Source of the DNA: Candidatus Methanomethylicaceae archaeon
GTDB taxonomy: Archaea > Thermoproteota > Methanomethylicia > Methanomethylicales > Methanomethylicaceae
Direction of reading: 5' to 3'
DNA length: 64,000 bases
Assembly: GCA_015660995.1 (NCBI GenBank)
Contig: JACTUC010000006.1
Span: 1 to 64,000, forward strand
The translations under genes and the position numbers were made by a program. The notes below the pieces were generated by a model, which was given only the letters and a program-made list of their open reading frames with translations, did not search any database and was not told where the DNA came from. Positions 1 to 9,094 of the stretch are shown in pieces. Position 1 is the stretch's first letter. Every line of letters starts with the position of its first letter.

Positions 1-185
1 AGCCAAAAAGGACCACCCCAAGCCACCACTACTTTTCTTAGAGACTCCATCAAAGCTTCGTCGCGCGATCCGGCGATATAAATTCCTTCAGCTCCGAAGG
101 CTCTCGCTACCAAGCAAACGTGCGTAGTGATCCTCTTGTCCCTTATTGGGCGGTGACCAAGTCTCAAGACCACTATTTTCCTCAC
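1..185 (-). CDS. trm56: tRNA ribose 2'-O-methyltransferase aTrm56 (5' part, runs off window)
   Basis: This is the amino-terminal 61 codons of a gene that continues past base 1. The translation begins [13 protein letters not shown] and continues through [20 protein letters not shown], which matches the archaeal aTrm56 family (SPOUT-type methyltransferase that methylates the ribose of C56 in the tRNA T loop). The GTG start at 185 overlaps the hflX TGA stop by four bases, so the two are translationally coupled. The gene is the last visible member of an mbf1-hflX-trm56 operon. The catalytic SPOUT knot lies outside the window, so the assignment rests on the amino terminus and the strongly conserved LGHRP segment. 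Confidence 0.8.
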   Translation of the reverse strand, partial: MRKIVVLRLGHRPIRDKRITTHVCLVARAFGAEGIYIAGSRDEALMESLRKVVVAWGGPFW

Positions 186-1462
186 TGTTTTTCCCCAATG
201 TTGGATTGCATTTCTGCTCCGCCCATACCTTCCGCCATACGCTTAAACCTCTGCAGGGAAGAGGGATCACCTTCGATCTCCAAATCAACATAATTACCGC
301 TGTAATTGATATAAGTAACATTTGCGAATTGAAAAGCCCACGATACTAAGGAATTGACATTTTTACCAAGTGGGATTTTCAGTTTCATTTGCTCGTATCT
401 GGGGAGAACATTTGCTAACTCTTCCAACAAGGCAGGAATGCCTTCGCCAGTCTTCGCCGAGATCTTGATTGGTTTAACACCAAAAGCCTTGAAGACCTGA
501 TCTTCGAGGGGACGAGTATTGGAAGCCATATCAGCTTTGTTCATTACAGGAATAACTGAGCTGTTGAATACCCCAATCTCATTGAGAGTGGAGAGGCAAG
601 TTCGGAGCTTCTTGGTGAACTCTGGAGCAGAGTCGGACGAATCTAATACCAGAATTACCTTGTCCGCAAGCGTTACCTCCTCCAGCGTGGAGTAAAAAGA
701 TTCAACCAGGAGATGTGGAAGGTTGTCAATGAACCCGACAGTGTCAGATAGCAAGATCTTCCTATTCGAGAGAGCTAAGGCGCGCGTTGTTGTTGAGAGT
801 GTGGTGAATAGGTTTTCCCCAACTGGAAGAGATTCTTTGGCGAGGTAATTGAATAGTGTCGTTTTTCCAGCAAATGTATAGCCGCTCAAAGCGATGGTAA
901 AGAGAGCAGCCTTTTTCCTTCTTCGGCGGTTTGTAGACTTTAGCTTGCTTATTTCCTCGAGTTTCCTTCTTAGGTATGATATTCGCTTCTTTATCATCAA
1001 TGAGTAGACATCTGCTTGATATTTTCCTAGACCGTGAAAACCAGGTAATTCTCCTAGCTTTGCCATTTTCACATTTTCTTTAGCCATGGGAAGTTCATAT
1101 TGCAGTTTGGCGAGTTCTATTTGATATTTCGCTTCTTTTGTTCCAGCGCGTTTGGTGAATATCTCCAAAATAAGCTGGAAACGGTCTATTACTTCCGTTC
1201 TAAACAGTTTAGTAAGATTGTACCTTTGAATCGGTTTGAGCCTATTGTTGAAAATTATTTTTAAGGGCATTAGAGAAGCTGTTGCTTCTGCGATCTCCTC
1301 AGCTTTGCCTCTTCCAAGGCAATAGGAAGAGTCGTATTCCCTGATTTGCCGAAACGTGTTTAGCACAGAGTAACCGGCAGCTTCAGCAAGTTGCTGCAGT
1401 TCAGGGAGACCGCTCTTGCCCGCACTGGGTCTGACCTCGATAAGAACTGCATTGTTTTCCAA
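182..1462 (-). CDS. hflX: GTPase HflX
   Basis: This is a ribosome-associated translational GTPase of 426 residues, the usual family length. The amino-terminal HflX domain carries the glycine-rich GRGKAEEI segment near residue 50. A basic coiled-coil linker ([20 protein letters not shown]) precedes the G domain. The G1 motif is GYTFAGKTT, near residue 195; many HflX proteins have GYTNAGKST here. G3 is [10 protein letters not shown] and G4 is NKAD. In bacteria HflX splits stalled 70S ribosomes, and a similar role is inferred here. It sits 4 bases downstream of mbf1 and overlaps trm56 by 4 bases, in a translation-themed operon. Confidence 0.93.
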   Translation of the reverse strand: MENNAVLIEVRPSAGKSGLPELQQLAEAAGYSVLNTFRQIREYDSSYCLGRGKAEEIAEATASLMPLKIIFNNRLKPIQRYNLTKLFRTEVIDRFQLILEIFTKRAGTKEAKYQIELAKLQYELPMAKENVKMAKLGELPGFHGLGKYQADVYSLMIKKRISYLRRKLEEISKLKSTNRRRRKKAALFTIALSGYTFAGKTTLFNYLAKESLPVGENLFTTLSTTTRALALSNRKILLSDTVGFIDNLPHLLVESFYSTLEEVTLADKVILVLDSSDSAPEFTKKLRTCLSTLNEIGVFNSSVIPVMNKADMASNTRPLEDQVFKAFGVKPIKISAKTGEGIPALLEELANVLPRYEQMKLKIPLGKNVNSLVSWAFQFANVTYINYSGNYVDLEIEGDPSSLQRFKRMAEGMGGAEMQSNIGEKQ

Positions 1463-1466
1463 CTTG

Positions 1467-1970
1467 CTAATCTGTTCGACCCTCCTTTAGGATGGCCACA
1501 TCACCCAAAGTCAAGTTGCTGGGCGTTGGAGTTGATCCTTTAATAGAGCTGTCGACCAGTGCTTTGAGCGAAATCTTTAGCAGGTGTTCGATCTTCAACG
1601 TGAGCTCGGAGGTTGGGTACATTTCTCCCGATTCAATCCTGCGGATTACCGAGTCCTTCTCCCCCAACTTCCTAGCTAAATCTTCTCTTGTCATCCTAGC
1701 ACCTTCGCGAGCCCTACGGATTACATCTCCAAAACCATTAACAAGAACGAACTCTTCGAAACGGTCCCTTTTTCGTGGCTTGGGCGGGACTATCTTTATT
1801 GGACCAGGCTTTGGAATTGCCCTTTCTATCTTGGACGCAGTTCTACGATCCACTGCAACCCCGAATCTTGAACACTCCTCACATACTATAAGCAGGGAAC
1901 GCTCAATCGAAATCTGAGAAGGCCTACCTACAATCTTCTTGCCACAAATCTCACAATTCATAAAAGCCAC
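1467..1970 (-). CDS. mbf1: Archaeal multiprotein bridging factor 1 (MBF1), Zn ribbon plus HTH
   Basis: This 167-residue protein has an amino-terminal zinc ribbon (CEICGK near residue 6 and CEEC near residue 30) followed by a Cro/CI-type helix-turn-helix at about residues 85-140 (VIRRAREGARMTREDLARKLG, then VIRRIESGEMYP). This is the archaeal MBF1 layout; eukaryotic MBF1 is a transcription coactivator, and archaeal MBF1 has been linked to the ribosome and translation. It is divergent from pan and heads an operon with hflX and trm56. The start is the ATG at 1970, just upstream of MNCEICGK; a second in-frame Met lies three codons in. Confidence 0.88.
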   Translation of the reverse strand: MAFMNCEICGKKIVGRPSQISIERSLLIVCEECSRFGVAVDRRTASKIERAIPKPGPIKIVPPKPRKRDRFEEFVLVNGFGDVIRRAREGARMTREDLARKLGEKDSVIRRIESGEMYPTSELTLKIEHLLKISLKALVDSSIKGSTPTPSNLTLGDVAILKEGRTD

Positions 1971-1984
1971 CGTTCTGATTGTAA

Positions 1985-1990
1985 TTTAAA
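1985..1990 (+). promoter_or_regulatory. Putative TATA element for pan
   Basis: A TTTAAA stretch lies about 27-32 bases upstream of the pan GTG start in the short mbf1/pan divergent region. This is the right spacing for a leaderless archaeal transcript. No Shine-Dalgarno sequence precedes the GTG. Confidence 0.4.
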
Positions 1991-2016
1991 GCAGGTTAGT
2001 CTAAAATATATCTCTG

Positions 2017-3213
2017 GTGACCCACTTGGCTACCAATAGCGAAGTGAAGGATGACGGGATAGCAATTCCGATGCAGCTCAGAAAGCTTGAGCAGCGCATT
2101 TTAGAGCTAGAGGCAGAGCGAAGAGATTGGTACTTCGAAAGGGACAGGCTTCAGAGGGAGACTCAGATACTGCGTAGTGAGATTGAGAAACTAACTGTTC
2201 CGCCTCATATCGAGGGAAATGTCACGGATATACTTGAAGACGGGAGGGCTGTTGTGAAAAGCTCAACAGGTCCTTCGCTCGTGGTCAACGTCATGAAATC
2301 AGTGGATATGAGCAAGCTTATTCCTGGAAAAAGAGTTGCCCTCAGTCAAAGAAATTTTGCGGTATTGGAGGTTTTACCGGATTCCCTTGATATGTACATA
2401 AAGGCTATGGAGGTTGTCGAGACCCCAAAGGTTTCTTATTCAGATATTGGCGGGCTCGACTACCAGATCATGGAGATAAGGGAGCTTGTTGAGCTGCCAT
2501 TGTTAAGGCCCGAGGTCTTTGAAAAAGTAGGTATAGACCCTCAGAAAGGTGTGCTTCTACATGGCCCACCAGGTTGCGGTAAGACACTGCTTGCAAAGGC
2601 TGTCGCCAGCGAGACCAAAGCCACCTTCATTAAGGTCGTTGCGTCGGAGCTCGTGCAGAAGTACATTGGAGAGGGAGCCAGGATGGTCAGGGAACTGTTC
2701 CAGATGGCCAGAACAAGGGCGCCCAGCATAGTATTCATCGATGAGATAGACGCTGTTGGGGGAAGACGAGCGGACATAAGCATAAGCGGTGAGAGGGAAG
2801 TTCAAAGGACACTCCTGCAGCTGCTGAGTGAGATGGACGGTTTTAGCGTTAGGGGGGATGTAAAGATCATAGGAGCGACCAACAGGATAGACCTCCTTGA
2901 TCCAGCACTGCTGAGGCCGGGCAGGTTCGACAGAGTGATAGAGATACCCTCACCAGACCAGGTTGGAAGAGAGGTAATATTCAAGATTCATGCAGCCAAG
3001 ATGAATGTTGCGCCAGATGTGAAGGTGAGCGAGCTTGCTAGGATGACAGAGGGGGCCACCGGAGCAGACATAAAAGCAGTGTGTACGGAGGCAGGAATGT
3101 TTGCCATCCGTGGAGAGAGGGACACAATAACCAAGGGTGATTTCGTCAAAGCTATAGAGAAGACCTTAAAGAAGGGGGAGCCAAAGGGTGGCGCCAGCGG
3201 CACCTACTTGTAG
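2017..3213 (+). CDS. pan: Proteasome-activating nucleotidase (PAN)
   Basis: This 398-residue AAA ATPase is homologous to the 26S proteasome Rpt subunits; it unfolds substrates and feeds them to the 20S core. An amino-terminal coiled coil (about residues 18-62) is followed by an OB domain and the AAA module: Walker A GPPGCGKT near residue 184, Walker B IVFIDEID near residue 238, sensor and Arg-finger region LLRPGRFDR near residue 295. The carboxyl end is TYL, close to the HbYX docking motif although the first position is Thr rather than a large hydrophobic residue. The start is GTG. The gene is followed closely by a PUA gene and NAC, a common archaeal neighbourhood. Confidence 0.95.
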   Translation: MTHLATNSEVKDDGIAIPMQLRKLEQRILELEAERRDWYFERDRLQRETQILRSEIEKLTVPPHIEGNVTDILEDGRAVVKSSTGPSLVVNVMKSVDMSKLIPGKRVALSQRNFAVLEVLPDSLDMYIKAMEVVETPKVSYSDIGGLDYQIMEIRELVELPLLRPEVFEKVGIDPQKGVLLHGPPGCGKTLLAKAVASETKATFIKVVASELVQKYIGEGARMVRELFQMARTRAPSIVFIDEIDAVGGRRADISISGEREVQRTLLQLLSEMDGFSVRGDVKIIGATNRIDLLDPALLRPGRFDRVIEIPSPDQVGREVIFKIHAAKMNVAPDVKVSELARMTEGATGADIKAVCTEAGMFAIRGERDTITKGDFVKAIEKTLKKGEPKGGASGTYL

Positions 3214-3232
3214 AGAAATAATCGGCGAGGAT

Positions 3233-3682
3233 TTGACTAGGATAAGGGCTGTAGCGGACTACCAGTTCAGAGAAGGGGCAGGCGTAGCGCTCTTCCCAAA
3301 AGGTGTAAAGGCGATAAAATCGAGAAAGACCGGAAAAGTCAAGGCAATATATTACAATAACGAACTATTAGCCACGTTGAAACCGTCAGATGGTTTTCTG
3401 GCTCTCAGCTTGGATGGAGGACGCAGGCTTTGCGCGGAGATCTGCCCACCTAGGTACAGAGTCGTGGTCCAAGAAGAGGTCGCAGAATTCATAAGAAGTG
3501 GAAGGAACCTGTTCGCAAAGCACGTTGTTGAAGCTGACCCACAAATAAGACCAGGAGAAGAGATTCTAATAACAGACTCGAAGGATAATATTTTGGCAGT
3601 TGGAAGAGCCGTTCTCGCAGGATTTGAGATGAAACGTTTTAAAATAGGGTTGGCCGCAAGAGTAAGGAAGGGAATAGATTAG
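3233..3682 (+). CDS. PUA domain RNA-binding protein
   Basis: This small archaeal protein of about 149 residues has a carboxyl-terminal PUA domain (RYRVVVQEEVAEFIRSGRN, then IRPGEEILITDSKDNILAVGRA). PUA domains bind structured RNA, so a role in tRNA or rRNA modification or ribosome quality control is plausible, but the substrate is unknown. I prefer the TTG at 3233, preceded by a GGCGAGGA ribosome binding site, because family members begin just before the RxxADYQF segment. A GTG at 3188 would add 15 residues and overlap pan. The gene lies between pan and nac in an apparent operon. Confidence 0.8.
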   Translation: MTRIRAVADYQFREGAGVALFPKGVKAIKSRKTGKVKAIYYNNELLATLKPSDGFLALSLDGGRRLCAEICPPRYRVVVQEEVAEFIRSGRNLFAKHVVEADPQIRPGEEILITDSKDNILAVGRAVLAGFEMKRFKIGLAARVRKGID

Positions 3683-3698
3683 GCAGGAGCATCAGCAT

Positions 3699-4043
3699 AT
3701 GAAGAGAATCAACCCAAGAGAAGCGAAAAGGATGATGCAGAAAATGGGGATGAATATGGAGGAACTGGCAGGCGTTCTGAAAGTGACAATAAGCCTCAGA
3801 GGGAAAGACCTAATCATTCCCGATCCTCAAGTCACAGTCATGAGGGTCAGCGGCGAGACAATCTACCAGATCATGGGTGAGGCGATCGAGGAAAAGGTAG
3901 GGACCCAAGTAAAGATAGAGATATCGGACGAAGATGCTCAATTGGTTTCAGCTCAGACAGGTGTCAGTATTGAAGTGGCTAAGAAAGCTCTTGAGAGTGC
4001 AAATGGGGATCTGGCGCAGGCGATAATGCTTCTAAAAGGGTAG
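3699..4043 (+). CDS. nac: Nascent polypeptide-associated complex protein (NAC)
   Basis: This 114-residue protein is the archaeal homodimeric NAC, a ribosome-bound chaperone. It has the NAC beta-domain (residues about 12-70, LKVTISLRGKDLIIPDPQVTVM) and a carboxyl-terminal UBA domain (residues about 75-114, DEDAQLVSAQTGVSIEVAKKALESANGD). It starts 16 bases after the PUA gene and closes the pan-PUA-nac operon. The next gene is convergent, one base away, leaving no room for a separate terminator. Confidence 0.93.
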   Translation: MKRINPREAKRMMQKMGMNMEELAGVLKVTISLRGKDLIIPDPQVTVMRVSGETIYQIMGEAIEEKVGTQVKIEISDEDAQLVSAQTGVSIEVAKKALESANGDLAQAIMLLKG

Positions 4044-4044
4044 C

Positions 4045-6330
4045 CTAGATAGTGAAACGTTGGTTATTTATTGCGAAGTCCCTCTCTTCACTGCTCCAAG
4101 CTCTAGAGGATTTGTACCTTCCGAAGGCCTTTGTATAATAAACAGAACGGTTCCCATCGTAACCGCACCTTGGGCACTTGTTTCGAAAGCCATAGGCGAT
4201 TGACTTGCACTGGAAACAGTAAGTATAGTCTCTTGTGAATGTAAGGAGACCTATGCCTGTCGTTTCGATCATTCTTTTCGTGTAGTTAGCAAGGACATCT
4301 TCTGTTGGGAATGGTTCATCGAGACGGATGTCGAACAGATGGCCGCCCTTTGTCAGCTGCTGGAAGATCTCTTCCATTTTAAGACGTGTCTTCAATGGAA
4401 CAGCAGTAGTTAGTGGGAGATTTGAGTGTTCGGTGTACGGAGTTGCTGTTTTTGCCTTGAGATAACCTGCTGCCACATCCAAATTCGTAAGACGCGATGC
4501 AGCAGGCTCGAAGGTAATGCTAGATGAAAGAATACGCTGGGATGGCTGGCACTGGGTGGCGTATTCATCCATTAGGCTGACAATTTTTATTGCCAACTTG
4601 AGGGCGTCTTCGCTGTCCTCCAGGTCGGAGCCGGTGTGGTACTTTACTGCTTCAGGCAGACCAACGTAGCTCACGATCCCGGGGGAATCCTTGAGCCTGA
4701 AGTATGGATTGCCATCGATGGTCTCTTTGTACAGGGGCAGAAGATTGTCTGACTGTATGCGGTCTTCGAGTATTTGCCTCTTTATTGAAAGAGCTTCTTT
4801 GCAAAGGTCAAGCATTTCACGCAGGTGTTCCATAAGCTTATCGTCGTCGCCTTTCGATTCATAGGAGATCCTTGGCAAGTTTATTGTAATGTTGTCCAAG
4901 GATCCGACTCTCATGGTTCCACTCTCCCAGTCCTTCCAGCCAGAATCGACGCGCGAGAGGGTGGAGTTGTAGAAGACATTTTCCTGTTGCCAAGGAAGGG
5001 TGTTATTGATAAAATACACCGTGCCCCATTTCTTCGATAGCTCGTATGCCTGCACCAAGCATTCTCTAGCATCATTGGTCAACAGAGCCTTTTTCCTCAT
5101 TTTGACAAATATCGCAGGGTTCAGCAATGGTTTTGACGCGCCATCTGGCTCTTCTAAGACCTCTAGAAGGATCTCGAGTAACTTGAGAGCCTGCTCGTGG
5201 TAATCGGCATAGAGACCTGAATCCTTGTCAGGACCGACAGCTTTCACTTTTTCAAGGAATTGCGGTATTTCCAGTTCCACGTTGAAGGCAATGGTCGATC
5301 CAGCGATGCCATTGAATTTCGCGTTTAGGGCGTAAAGGAACTCTCTAAGCCCCAAACGAATCTCCGCATCCTTGAGATTCTTGAGATATGGTGCGAGAAA
5401 GATGTTGAAAAATCCAACGGATTGGGAGTTGGAAACCAAGGAAGACGATGAGGAGAGAAGAGAATTTACAGTGTAGAGTGCCCCAGTAAAGGTCTTTGGG
5501 GCAAAGTGGACTGGTTCCGACAGGCCAGTACCATCTGCGGGTATCTTGCCCTCTAGGATTGGACGAAGATCATGTTGGAGATCAGCGGGCCTGAGGACCC
5601 AGTAGTTGGCATTATTGATGTGAATGGCACCACTCAGGTGGGCATCAGCAATAGTTCTCGGGAGAACCTTAAGAAGCATGTACTCCTCAAGAACGGCATC
5701 ACCGGCTCGGGCGTGAACCCTCTCTGGTGAAGGGTAATCCTTGAATGCCGAACTCTTGATTGTAGTTGTAACGTCATAGACTGGCTGCCCTAAGCGAGTA
5801 AGCGAGTGGCGGTATTCTTCCAGACCCTTCTCCAGAAGTATGGCATTAACAAATTCCCTGATCAGTGCAGCCGTGAGGTACCTCACCTGGGGTTTCTTTA
5901 GACGGTCCTCGGCTTCTTTGGAGATCGATTCCGCGAGCTTTCTGGGCACATTTGCCTCCCGCATCAAAGCATCAACAATCTTCTTCCTGTCAAATGGTTC
6001 TATGGTTAGACTGGAGGTTCGGACTAGCATGTCGCCCTTCTTTCGTCTAAGGGCGTCCTCGACCCCGTAGATGAAGTTGGCGACATCCACCCCGAATAGA
6101 GTTAGGTAATATTTACCCGAAGATTCGTCGGCAACAATAAGTTCTGCATCAGTTAGCATTCTGAGATGATAGCCAAACTTACCTGCGTCGGTCTTTGGGT
6201 TCATGTTCAGCTTTTCCATAATCTCAGTAAAGGAAAGGGGACCCTCTCTGCTTATCAGCTTCAAAACTTCTGCCCTTACCTCATTGGACAGAGCCGAGAG
6301 TATAGACTCCAACAGATTTTTTGATGACAA
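4045..6330 (-). CDS. HTH / ATP-cone / NrdD-like fusion protein (probable ribonucleotide reductase paralogue)
   Basis: This 761-residue protein has three parts: an amino-terminal ArsR-like winged helix (about residues 8-70, VRAEVLKLISREGPLSFTEI); an ATP-cone (about 100-185); and a long anaerobic ribonucleotide reductase (NrdD)-like domain containing GTMRVGSLDNITINLPRI. A zinc site (CFQC...CPRC) lies near the end. Aligned by eye with NrdD, the thiyl-radical cysteine position reads TLSRV with Ser459, and the glycyl-radical region reads KAFGRY with Gly737, not the usual RVxGY. It may therefore be a pseudoenzyme or nucleotide-sensing regulator rather than an active reductase. No nrdG is adjacent. 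A TATAAA on the minus strand (6374-6379) suggests its own promoter. Confidence 0.75.
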   Translation of the reverse strand: MSSKNLLESILSALSNEVRAEVLKLISREGPLSFTEIMEKLNMNPKTDAGKFGYHLRMLTDAELIVADESSGKYYLTLFGVDVANFIYGVEDALRRKKGDMLVRTSSLTIEPFDRKKIVDALMREANVPRKLAESISKEAEDRLKKPQVRYLTAALIREFVNAILLEKGLEEYRHSLTRLGQPVYDVTTTIKSSAFKDYPSPERVHARAGDAVLEEYMLLKVLPRTIADAHLSGAIHINNANYWVLRPADLQHDLRPILEGKIPADGTGLSEPVHFAPKTFTGALYTVNSLLSSSSSLVSNSQSVGFFNIFLAPYLKNLKDAEIRLGLREFLYALNAKFNGIAGSTIAFNVELEIPQFLEKVKAVGPDKDSGLYADYHEQALKLLEILLEVLEEPDGASKPLLNPAIFVKMRKKALLTNDARECLVQAYELSKKWGTVYFINNTLPWQQENVFYNSTLSRVDSGWKDWESGTMRVGSLDNITINLPRISYESKGDDDKLMEHLREMLDLCKEALSIKRQILEDRIQSDNLLPLYKETIDGNPYFRLKDSPGIVSYVGLPEAVKYHTGSDLEDSEDALKLAIKIVSLMDEYATQCQPSQRILSSSITFEPAASRLTNLDVAAGYLKAKTATPYTEHSNLPLTTAVPLKTRLKMEEIFQQLTKGGHLFDIRLDEPFPTEDVLANYTKRMIETTGIGLLTFTRDYTYCFQCKSIAYGFRNKCPRCGYDGNRSVYYTKAFGRYKSSRAWSSEERDFAINNQRFTI

Positions 6331-6384
6331 ACCCCAGCACCAAAGCTTAGATTGGAGGGTTGTATCTAAAAAGTTTATAGATGG

Positions 6385-6780
6385 CTACCTGAAGGCAGGC
6401 CTGAATTTCATGGCGTATTGGATGATACCAGAATCGCCGTCCTCCGATATCTTTCGGAACACAGCTTCCAGGGACATCCCGATACTCACGTCGTTGACAG
6501 GTATGTCAGTTATTTGCGTTGTGATCCTGGTACCATCCTCGAGTTCCACAATTCCTAGTACGAACGGCGCCATTTTTACAAAATTGGATGGAGGGCTGCG
6601 AACAATGCTGAAGGTAAGTAGCTTGCCCTTCTCAGGAAGGGTGTAAGGCTCGAGTAAAACCCCTCCGCACTTATCGCACCTTAATCTCTCAGGGTAGATA
6701 ACGTGCCCACACTTTGAGCATTTTTGCGCTTCTAGCCGAGTTCTTCCGGGAATCTCTCTCCAATATCTTGGAACCGACAT
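6385..6780 (-). CDS. DUF35 OB-fold/Zn-ribbon protein of the thiolase-HMG-CoA synthase complex
   Basis: This 131-residue protein has a rubredoxin-like zinc ribbon (CSKCGHVIYPERLRCDKCG, about residues 21-39) followed by an OB fold (LLTFSIVRSPP...). It belongs to the DUF35 family that, in methanogens, bridges acetoacetyl-CoA thiolase and HMG-CoA synthase so that the endergonic thiolase product is channelled. The gene overlaps the thiolase by one base and lies in the same operon as HMG-CoA synthase, which supports the same role here. Confidence 0.9.
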   Translation of the reverse strand: MSVPRYWREIPGRTRLEAQKCSKCGHVIYPERLRCDKCGGVLLEPYTLPEKGKLLTFSIVRSPPSNFVKMAPFVLGIVELEDGTRITTQITDIPVNDVSIGMSLEAVFRKISEDGDSGIIQYAMKFRPAFR

Positions 6781-7937
6781 TATCGAGACCTTCTTAAGAT
6801 TGTCACAAAAGTGCTTGATCCCGAGCCACCAATGTTCTGGGCCAGACCGATCTCGGCGTCCGGGACCTGTGTTTTCCCAGCATCGCCCATTAGTTGCATT
6901 GCCACTTCGACAATCTGATATGCTCCAGTGGCTCCAACTGGATGCCCCCTTGACTTCAGCCCGCCACTTGGGTTGACAGCAACAATGCCACCTGGCTCAA
7001 AAGCCCCTTCGGCCAGCAATTTGTTAAACTTTCCCTTCTCAGAGAACCCAAGATCCTCAAGAGATATAGCGCCTGTTATTGTGAAGGTGTCATGAATTTC
7101 TGCAACATCTACGTCGCGAGGAGTGATCTTTGCCATTTTGTATGCCCTATCGGCTGCGATTACTGTGGAATTAAATGACAGAAGATCGGATCTGGAGGAA
7201 ACGTTTATTGTGTCTGTTGCCCCAGCTAACCCGCTTATCTCGACATAATTATCCGAATACTTGGATGCCTCTTCTAGAGGACATAGGATCAATGCAGCGG
7301 CTCCGTCACCGACAGGGGCACAGTCGTACAGCGTTATTGGGTCAGCGATCTTGTCAGAGCGAAGGACCATTTCCCTAGTGATCTCAAATGGCAGTTGGGC
7401 GTATGGGTTCTTGGATCCGTTTTTATGCATGAGTACAGCAAAGTCAGCAAATGCATCTCTTGGAGTGTGATGGATGTGCATGTAGTGGTTCATTAGAAGA
7501 GCGTTAAGGCTAACAAAGCTTGAGCCATAGAATAGCTCGTATTCTGCATCAGCAGCCTTGCCCAGCGAGAGGGTTGTGTCCCTGCCCACGCCGTCAGAAA
7601 GTTTCTCAATTCCACCAGTCATTACAACATCGTACATTCCTGACGCGACAGCTGTATAGGCTGCGAGTACTGCAGCTGCGCCAGAGCCACATGCTGCCTC
7701 CACACGGAAAGCAGTTGCAGGGGTAATGCAGAGGTAATCAGCTAGTAAAGCGCCGATATTATTTTGATCTGAGAGATCTGAGGCGCACATGTTGCCTATT
7801 ATTAAAGCGTCCAGATTGGTGACCTTGGAGTTATTTAAGGCGGCCTTAGCAGCGTCACCGAATAGTCCCCTAAGGGACTTCTTCCAATGCTTATCAACTT
7901 TCGTTAGTCCGTAGTTAATGATGGCTACTCTTCTCAT
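6780..7937 (-). CDS. Acetyl-CoA C-acetyltransferase (archaeal thiolase, mevalonate pathway)
   Basis: This 385-residue archaeal thiolase condenses two acetyl-CoA to acetoacetyl-CoA. The nucleophilic cysteine lies in VEAACGSGAAAV near residue 83, the HDTFT segment (AEIHDTFTITG) is present, and the carboxyl catalytic motif is NPSGGLKSRGHPVGATG near residue 325. It lies 11 bases downstream of HMG-CoA synthase and overlaps the DUF35 gene by one base. The three products probably form a single complex. The SCP2-thiolase-like family also has members acting on other acyl-CoAs; the operon decides the assignment. Confidence 0.92.
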   Translation of the reverse strand: MRRVAIINYGLTKVDKHWKKSLRGLFGDAAKAALNNSKVTNLDALIIGNMCASDLSDQNNIGALLADYLCITPATAFRVEAACGSGAAAVLAAYTAVASGMYDVVMTGGIEKLSDGVGRDTTLSLGKAADAEYELFYGSSFVSLNALLMNHYMHIHHTPRDAFADFAVLMHKNGSKNPYAQLPFEITREMVLRSDKIADPITLYDCAPVGDGAAALILCPLEEASKYSDNYVEISGLAGATDTINVSSRSDLLSFNSTVIAADRAYKMAKITPRDVDVAEIHDTFTITGAISLEDLGFSEKGKFNKLLAEGAFEPGGIVAVNPSGGLKSRGHPVGATGAYQIVEVAMQLMGDAGKTQVPDAEIGLAQNIGGSGSSTFVTILRRSR

Positions 7938-7948
7938 AATAATCCACC

Positions 7949-9022
7949 TTAAAAGACAATCTTCTTCCTGAATTTTGTGTAAATGGCATAGTCAATGTTC
8001 TGCTTTCTCTTGATGTAGTCCATAACTGTCGGAGCGACATCGCGCTTCGACATTACACCATCATCTACCAAAAAGCTGAATGCGTCGCTCCCTGCGCCTG
8101 AACCAAAACTCGCTACCAGCACTCTGTCTCCTGGTGACGCTATGTCTAGAACGGCGGAGAAGCCTGTTACTGATGAGCCCGCGTACAGGTTTCCGATATA
8201 TGGAACCAGCAAGCCGGCTTCCACCTGTTCTTTCTTGAAACCAAGAGATCGCGCTGCTCTTATGGGGAATTTTCCATTTGGCTGATGGAAGACAGCGTAC
8301 TTGAAGTCGCTTGGCTTCAAGGATAGCTCGTCGAGCAACATCTTTGTTGAAGAGATTATGTGGGCAAAATATGCTGGCTCCCCAGTGAATGCTTCAGCGT
8401 GAGACGGGTAATCCTGCTTTGGCCTTCTCCAGAAGTCGGGAGTGTCAGTTACGTAGGACACAGAACCTTCCAGAAGTGCAACCGGCTCCTTCACCTTTTC
8501 CTTTTGCCCTACTATCAAAGCAGTCCCTCCGCAACCCGCAGAGAATTCTAGCGGATCTGCAGGTGCTCCTTGTGCTGTGTCGGCGCCTATTGCTAATCCA
8601 TAATTGATCATGCCAGAGCCGACGAGACCGATACTACATTGGAGGCATTCAGTCCCAGCCTTGCAAGCAAATTCCATATCTGCCGATAGCACCCTTGGCG
8701 TTGCGCCTATTGCCTCAGCTACAATTGAACCCGTGGGCTTAACTGCGTAGGGCTTTGATTCTGATCCAACAAAAACTGCTCCGAGTTCCTTTGGGCTTAT
8801 CTTGGCACGGCTTAGTGCATTCTTCGATGCCTCTACAGCTATTGTGGCTACGTCCTCGTCCATTCCAGCAACGGCTTTTTCGTCGATCAATAAGTCGTCC
8901 CGGAAGTGGCGAGATGATTTTCCCCAGATCCTAGCAATCTCCTCTACGGTTATACGATAAAGCGGAATATAGGATCCCCATCCAGAGATCACTACATCGC
9001 TCGTCGGTTTCATCGAACTCAC
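7949..9022 (-). CDS. mvaS: Hydroxymethylglutaryl-CoA synthase
   Basis: This 357-residue archaeal HMG-CoA synthase condenses acetoacetyl-CoA with acetyl-CoA, the second step of the mevalonate pathway that feeds archaeal lipid isoprenoids. The acyl-accepting cysteine lies in [11 protein letters not shown], near residue 115. Other conserved parts are FHQPNGKFP near residue 247 (catalytic His) and the GSGAGSDAF carboxyl segment. It is the first gene of the HMGS-thiolase-DUF35 operon and follows the COG1709-type regulator on the same strand. Confidence 0.93.
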   Translation of the reverse strand: MSSMKPTSDVVISGWGSYIPLYRITVEEIARIWGKSSRHFRDDLLIDEKAVAGMDEDVATIAVEASKNALSRAKISPKELGAVFVGSESKPYAVKPTGSIVAEAIGATPRVLSADMEFACKAGTECLQCSIGLVGSGMINYGLAIGADTAQGAPADPLEFSAGCGGTALIVGQKEKVKEPVALLEGSVSYVTDTPDFWRRPKQDYPSHAEAFTGEPAYFAHIISSTKMLLDELSLKPSDFKYAVFHQPNGKFPIRAARSLGFKKEQVEAGLLVPYIGNLYAGSSVTGFSAVLDIASPGDRVLVASFGSGAGSDAFSFLVDDGVMSKRDVAPTVMDYIKRKQNIDYAIYTKFRKKIVF

Positions 9023-9094
9023 TCTTCCCAGTAGTCAAAAAACATCTATATTAGGTCTTCGATCTTTGACTTATTATAGTTCGACTATTGACGA

